A program made the position numbers and the translations under genes. Below are positions 60,001 through 64,000 of a stretch of 64,000 nucleotides of DNA, in pieces. Each line of letters starts with the position of its first letter. Positions within the stretch are counted from its first letter, which is position 1. The stretch lies in the NCBI RefSeq assembly GCF_042242105.1, contig NC_092014.1:7041874-7105873 (forward strand), written 5' to 3'. Source of the stretch: Pempheris klunzingeri (lineage: Eukaryota; Chordata; Actinopteri; Acropomatiformes; Pempheridae). Below the pieces are notes generated by a model. The model saw only the letters and a list, made by a program, of their open reading frames with translations. It ran no database searches and had not been told where the DNA came from.

Positions 60001-60517
60001 CGGATCACAGCAGTGGTCTTGGCCTTGGTTATGTATCCACACAGCTACAAGAAATGTTGGCAATCAGACAGCTTCCCCCTCTTATTGTGCAATTTAATTT
60101 CTCCAAAATGTCAGCGACAAGGCCACAGTGAGTGACTGTCTGGGATCTGGGTGAGGCTTCAATGGGCGTGAAACGAAACTCCGCCAACACCGGTTACTGT
60201 TAGCTCGCGTTGGGGACACGTCAAAGGAAAATGGTGACTGTATCTGTGTATTTTCCCAGTATTCAGACACAGGGTTTTAGACACTGAGGTCCAGAAGGCA
60301 AAGTGACATGCTAGCTAGCTTTTTAGCATCTGTAAAACCACCACCGTTGAGCCCACAGCTCCAAGCTAACTGTTAGCAACAGGCCGGAAAGCCGGCGTCT
60401 TTCCTGCTGCCGCTCACCCTCATCATCGACGTCATCCTCGAAGTCCTCCGGGTCGCTGAAGGAGGGTTCCTCCTCTTCGTACTCGGGGTCGTCCACCATA
60501 TCCACCGTTTCTTGCAT
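54085..60517 (-). CDS. eif3b: Eukaryotic translation initiation factor 3 subunit B, complete, 18 coding exons
   Basis: Scaffold subunit of cytosolic eIF3; binds the 40S ribosome and eIF3a/g/i. 680 aa; human is longer (about 814) only at the N-terminus. Exons 5' to 3': 60517-60418, 59144-58952, 58865-58746, 58659-58602, 58463-58335, 58243-58086, 57139-57008, 56913-56847, 56763-56717, 56599-56389, 56297-56225, 56131-56009, 55920-55842, 55617-55479, 55352-55227, 54773-54696, 54396-54288, 54185-54085. Seen: acidic N-terminus; RRM with [12 protein letters not shown] and KGYIFLEYA; WD/beta-propeller region with [23 protein letters not shown] and SVSWWSHK; lysine-rich helix [17 protein letters not shown]; acidic tail [11 protein letters not shown]...IIPLGDL. 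A donor (CAG/gtaaca) 12 nt past the stop suggests a spliced 3' UTR. Fish can carry two eif3b copies; I cannot tell which this is. Confidence 0.96.
57140..58085 (-). other. eif3b intron 6
   Basis: 945 bp, AT-rich, with a short (TA)n run near 58006-58022. Nothing else identified. Confidence 0.7.
59145..60417 (-). other. eif3b intron 1
   Basis: 1.27 kb. A minus-strand frame at 59720-59902 has [14 protein letters not shown], which resembles the spacer ahead of LINE reverse transcriptases. Otherwise unremarkable. Confidence 0.5.
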
Positions 60518-61068
60518 TTATCAAGACTACGAGTCGGATTTCTCGCTACAACAGGGCAAAAATCCCAAAAACTAAGAGGCTGACGGTCCTCGGCCGGTGC
60601 GGCACCATGTGCGAAAATGTGAAAATGGACGATGAGACGGAAACACGACACCGGAACTTGTTCGGAGGCAGAGATGCGGGGCGACGTTAGATCTGTAAAA
60701 CACGAGGATGTGACGCCACACGGTGACCGTACAGGTAGTTTATCCCATCTACAAGTTTACAGATCAGCTACCAGCGCAGGTGTCGCTGTTATGACTCTTA
60801 CATTTTACGCACAGAGAAGAAAGAAGAGGGAAGCCACGCACCGGCAAATCCGAAACTATTTCCCGCGAGATGGACGTTTAGCAAAACTACAAGAAAAAAA
60901 AAACTACAGTTTGCTCTTTTAGCTAGCCGTGCCCTTTCACTCAAGACTACATTAACACAGGGTTTTAGCTGCGTTTCCAGACACGTGGGTTGGTGTTAGC
61001 TATGTGAGCCTCAATGTAAACATTTAGCAGTGAAGTTCAGTACACACACATTAGCACACGTTAGCACC
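60518..61068. promoter_or_regulatory. Bidirectional promoter between eif3b and brat1
   Basis: The two start codons face away from each other and are 551 bp apart. The interval holds both 5' UTRs and the transcription starts. A TTTCCCGC E2F-type site lies at 60859-60866 and overlaps a CGCGAGA sequence. A plus-strand ORF of 96 codons across it has no family resemblance and is taken as chance. Confidence 0.7.
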
Positions 61069-64000
61069 ATGGACAGAGAGTGTGTGTCGCTGCTGCCCAG
61101 TGTGTGTGAGGTGCTGGCGGACTCTGGGAGGTCTCTGCCCGATGACACCAGCCTGGAGAAACTGCTGGACTGGTTCACAGGCCTCACCAAGGCTGGTTAG
61201 TACTGAACACGGTGGGATGGTGTGGTTTGGCTTCCTGTCATTCTTCTCCTGTTGGTTTTCTCCCTCTGTGGTCTCTCCTGGTGTGAACCTTTAAATCCCT
61301 TTTTTTGTGGTTAGATGTCAGGTGATGTCATTGTTCATTTACAATGTGTCCCTACTTTAGACTTTAAACTACCAACTGGGCAAACAGCAGATCCTTAAGA
61401 GCCCCAAGTTCACTCTGTGGCAATGCATTCATGGGTATTTGACCACTTTGTTTGGGAATACTACTATGTATAATGAAATAAGCCTGCATCAAACTATTAT
61501 TTAGATCTGTGTCTGCAGAAGCTGCATATTATTTTGTTGATTCATCCTTTTTTCTATAAAAATAGTGAAAAATGCTTTATAATTATATCACAATTGTTTC
61601 GCTGCCTAAGGCGATACGTTTAAATTGCTTACCAACAGTAGAAAATCTAAATATATTAAGTGTAATATCACATTACACAAAGAAATCTGGCAAATCAACA
61701 CATATTTATTTGGATATTTTTGCTAAAAAAGGATTCATTAATTATCAAAATAGTTACTGATTGAGTTTCTGTTAATTGACTAATCAATTAAGCGGCTTAT
61801 TGGTTCAGTTTGAAGAGGCTCTTGTAGGGGCCTTTTGCCTTTTGATACCTTTACTGTGAGAGTGAGTGGAACTGCAGGATCTCTGTACTACTGTCTCATG
61901 TCCACTTTTTCTCCTGATGAAGGTGGATCTCTGCTGGAGGCCTGCCCTTGCCTGCCTGAGTTCATATCCACTGTGGTTCACAACACCGCCTCAGACCCTG
62001 GTGTCCTCTCCTTCGCTCTCAAAGTCACCGGCTTAATGGCAGCCACTGAGGACGGCTTCAAAAGGCTTCAGGTAGAGTTAATAACTCTTTGCACTCTTAC
62101 TAAGTTGTAATTAACCATTTCTGACTGTGGAGATGTTTCCGCCTGCAGGAAAGCTCTGTTCTGGACCTGGTATTTAACCTTCATCACTGGCAAGAAGCAG
62201 GGCTCTGGGAGGATCCTTGTTTACGGATTGGCTGGATCCAGGGCTTAAAGAACTTACTGCAGCACCCAGAGGCGCTCAGTTTCTTTGTACAATCAGGTGA
62301 CACTTCATGTAGCAAATGAGACCTCATCTCCTAAAATGGTGTTTCTCATGAAAGACAATATGATGAGAGGTGGGCAGCCCACTTATTAACTAAAGTCTGC
62401 TTTCCTCACTCCCCAGATTTCATCGAACCGCTCCTACAACTGCAGACAGACACAAGTCTATTCGTTGCCTCAGCTGCCAATCAAATGCTCGCCCACATCC
62501 TCCTCTTCTTCCAGCCTGTCTCGCCTGCAGGATGTAACGGTGTGGATAAGAAAGAGGAAGATGCCGGGATGACACGCGCCTCCATCGCAGCCATCACCAC
62601 GGAAACCAGTACAGAGTACACTGCTGTTGTCTCAGCTGTCTCCAAGTACCTTAAGGAGTCAGTTGTTCCCACAGAAAACCCACAGCTTCATCAGCGTCTG
62701 CAGGCCCTCAGACTGCTGGCCCTGCTGCTGGCCCAGGCCGGGCCTCCTCTCCGGGTCAGGCTACTCCAGACAGTCGCAGACTCTCTGGAGGAGCTGGTGA
62801 CAGCAGGCCACAGTCAGCTCACACTGCCCCTGATGGACGTCATTCTGGCTGCACACAGGTAGACTAATGCTCATATGAGAGAGCTGGTCAGTTTACTCAA
62901 AGACCCTCATGTTACAAAGGCTTAACTTATGAATATTGCTGTAATTCCCTAAATAATTAAAAAAAGTCGGAGATGGAGTGCATATGTGTTTACATTGTGT
63001 ATTCTGCTAAGACTACTCTTACAGTGGTTTGGTTAATGGTTTGGCACAGTTTGATTAATTTTAAGCACCAGAACCACTTGGTTAGATTTAGGAAAAGATC
63101 ATGGTTTGGGTTAGAATAATTAGTCAAATACAATTACAAAGGGCGATGCACGTAAAATATCTTATTTTCAGCATACACCCGGGTGTAAATAGACACATTT
63201 GCTATTTACACGCCACTCTGCCTTAAAAATGTATGACAAAAGAAGTCCCAAGATTTAGATAAGAAATAGAAAATAGAGAAACACATATTTTTATGTAAAT
63301 ATGGAATTAAATTAATAGCTAAGAGATACACTAATAGAGCACCTGCTATATATATGTAAAAAGAAAGAGGCAAAATTGTGCTGTGATACCTGTTTAGTGC
63401 TGAAACGATTAGTCAGTTGATCAATTAGTTGAACACTTGACAGCCTTTGTATATATAATGAGTGTCCATGTGTGTTTTCAGCAGCTCCAGCGCTGATGAA
63501 CATGTTCCAGACCGACTCGTTACCACCCGTCTGCTGTCGTCCATGTTGAACATTAACAAACCCTCTGACCTCATTCGTGCTGCAGCTGCCGTTCTTCACA
63601 GAGGTCACCAGTAAGCATCTGTTCACAGCACAACAGATTTTACACTCTCGTACAGAATGTGGCTTCACCATCACCAGCAGAAGCTCATTTTTTGAGTAGT
63701 TTAAGAAAACCAGTATTTATTTACCAGTTCCCATGGTTTTTCTTTTTTCCCTGTGTGTCTGTCCAGTGATACTGATCATACAGCCCGGGCCGTGAAAATA
63801 CTACTGCTACCCCTTGACATTATAACTAGTCAGACTCTACTGGGCACAAATACCTCTGGTAAAACACACACAGATATACACAGAAAAAAAAGAACAAGAA
63901 AACTCTTTAGCATCTTAAGGAAAGATAAATATGTTCTGGTTTCTGCAGCAGACCGTCATCGGGTTTCTTTGGTAGAGCACCTGAAGAGTAAAAACTCCTG
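61069..64000 (+). CDS. brat1: BRCA1-associated ATM activator 1, 5' part, cut by the window edge
   Basis: HEAT-repeat protein that binds ATM/BRCA1 and the Integrator component INTS11; needed for genome stability and neuronal health in mammals. Exons in the window: 61069-61195, 61923-62071, 62149-62296, 62417-62858, 63482-63610, 63767-63858, 63959-64000 (continues), about 376 codons of an expected roughly 800. Seen: MDRECVSLLPSV, LPDDTSLEKLLDWF, GWIQGLKNLLQHPEAL, SLFVASAANQMLAH, all matching BRAT1 in order; helical, leucine-rich throughout, no transmembrane segment. The start matches the human N-terminus. Exon 5 has a CAGCAG acceptor, so one Ser may be optional. Shares a 551-bp head-to-head promoter interval with eif3b. 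Confidence 0.93.
61196..61922 (+). other. brat1 intron 1
   Basis: 727 bp, AT-rich, with a family A repeat end (attgactaatcaatta) near 61776. No exon seen. Confidence 0.6.
62859..63481 (+). other. brat1 intron 4
   Basis: 623 bp; a family A end (gaaacgattagtcagttgat) near 63402. Nothing else identified. Confidence 0.6.

Noticed and set aside
60632-60922. Plus-strand 96-codon frame between eif3b and brat1
   Set aside because: It is in the shared promoter, has no recognisable domain, and the true brat1 start lies downstream.

Overview
This window is a piece of a ray-finned fish genome, most likely a spiny-rayed (percomorph) teleost. The evidence is five intron-containing vertebrate genes with GT-AG introns, abundant (CA)n/(TG)n microsatellites, and several fish-type dispersed repeats, including a SINE resembling the AFC SINEs of cichlids, a second tRNA-derived SINE, and a Tc1/mariner remnant. 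I saw no bacterial, viral or CRISPR content.

Layout from left to right. gna12 (G protein alpha-12; plus strand; six coding exons, 1665-18797) has a 5.2 kb first intron and a 10.2 kb second intron, both full of decayed repeats. A 10.4 kb gene-free interval follows. Three minus-strand genes come next in tandem: ern2 (IRE1-beta, the ER stress kinase/RNase; 24 exons, 39208 down to 29228), chst12 (chondroitin 4-O-sulfotransferase 2; five coding exons, 46350 down to 40840, with a probable untranslated first exon near 49.8 kb), and eif3b (translation initiation factor eIF3 subunit b; 18 coding exons, 60517 down to 54085, with a probable spliced 3' UTR exon at about 53.17-52.6 kb). brat1 (ATM activator and Integrator-associated protein) starts head-to-head with eif3b at 61069 on the plus strand and runs off the right edge. 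All exon boundaries were read by hand from reading frame, splice sites and remembered family sequence. Each exon set gives one continuous frame: 385, 976, 416 and 680 aa for the four complete genes.

The genes are not an operon and share no single pathway. The block resembles human 7p22 (EIF3B, CHST12, BRAT1, GNA12) with the IRE1-beta gene, which is on 16p12 in human, inserted between gna12 and chst12.

I did not find a clear undescribed biological system. The observations most worth following are: two introns in gna12 and four in chst12 that the mammalian genes lack; a 29-bp perfect hairpin (35-bp arms with one mismatch) in an ern2 intron; long UG repeats beside ern2 exons 5 and 6; a spliced 3' UTR in eif3b; and a possible 16-codon upstream ORF created by splicing in chst12.
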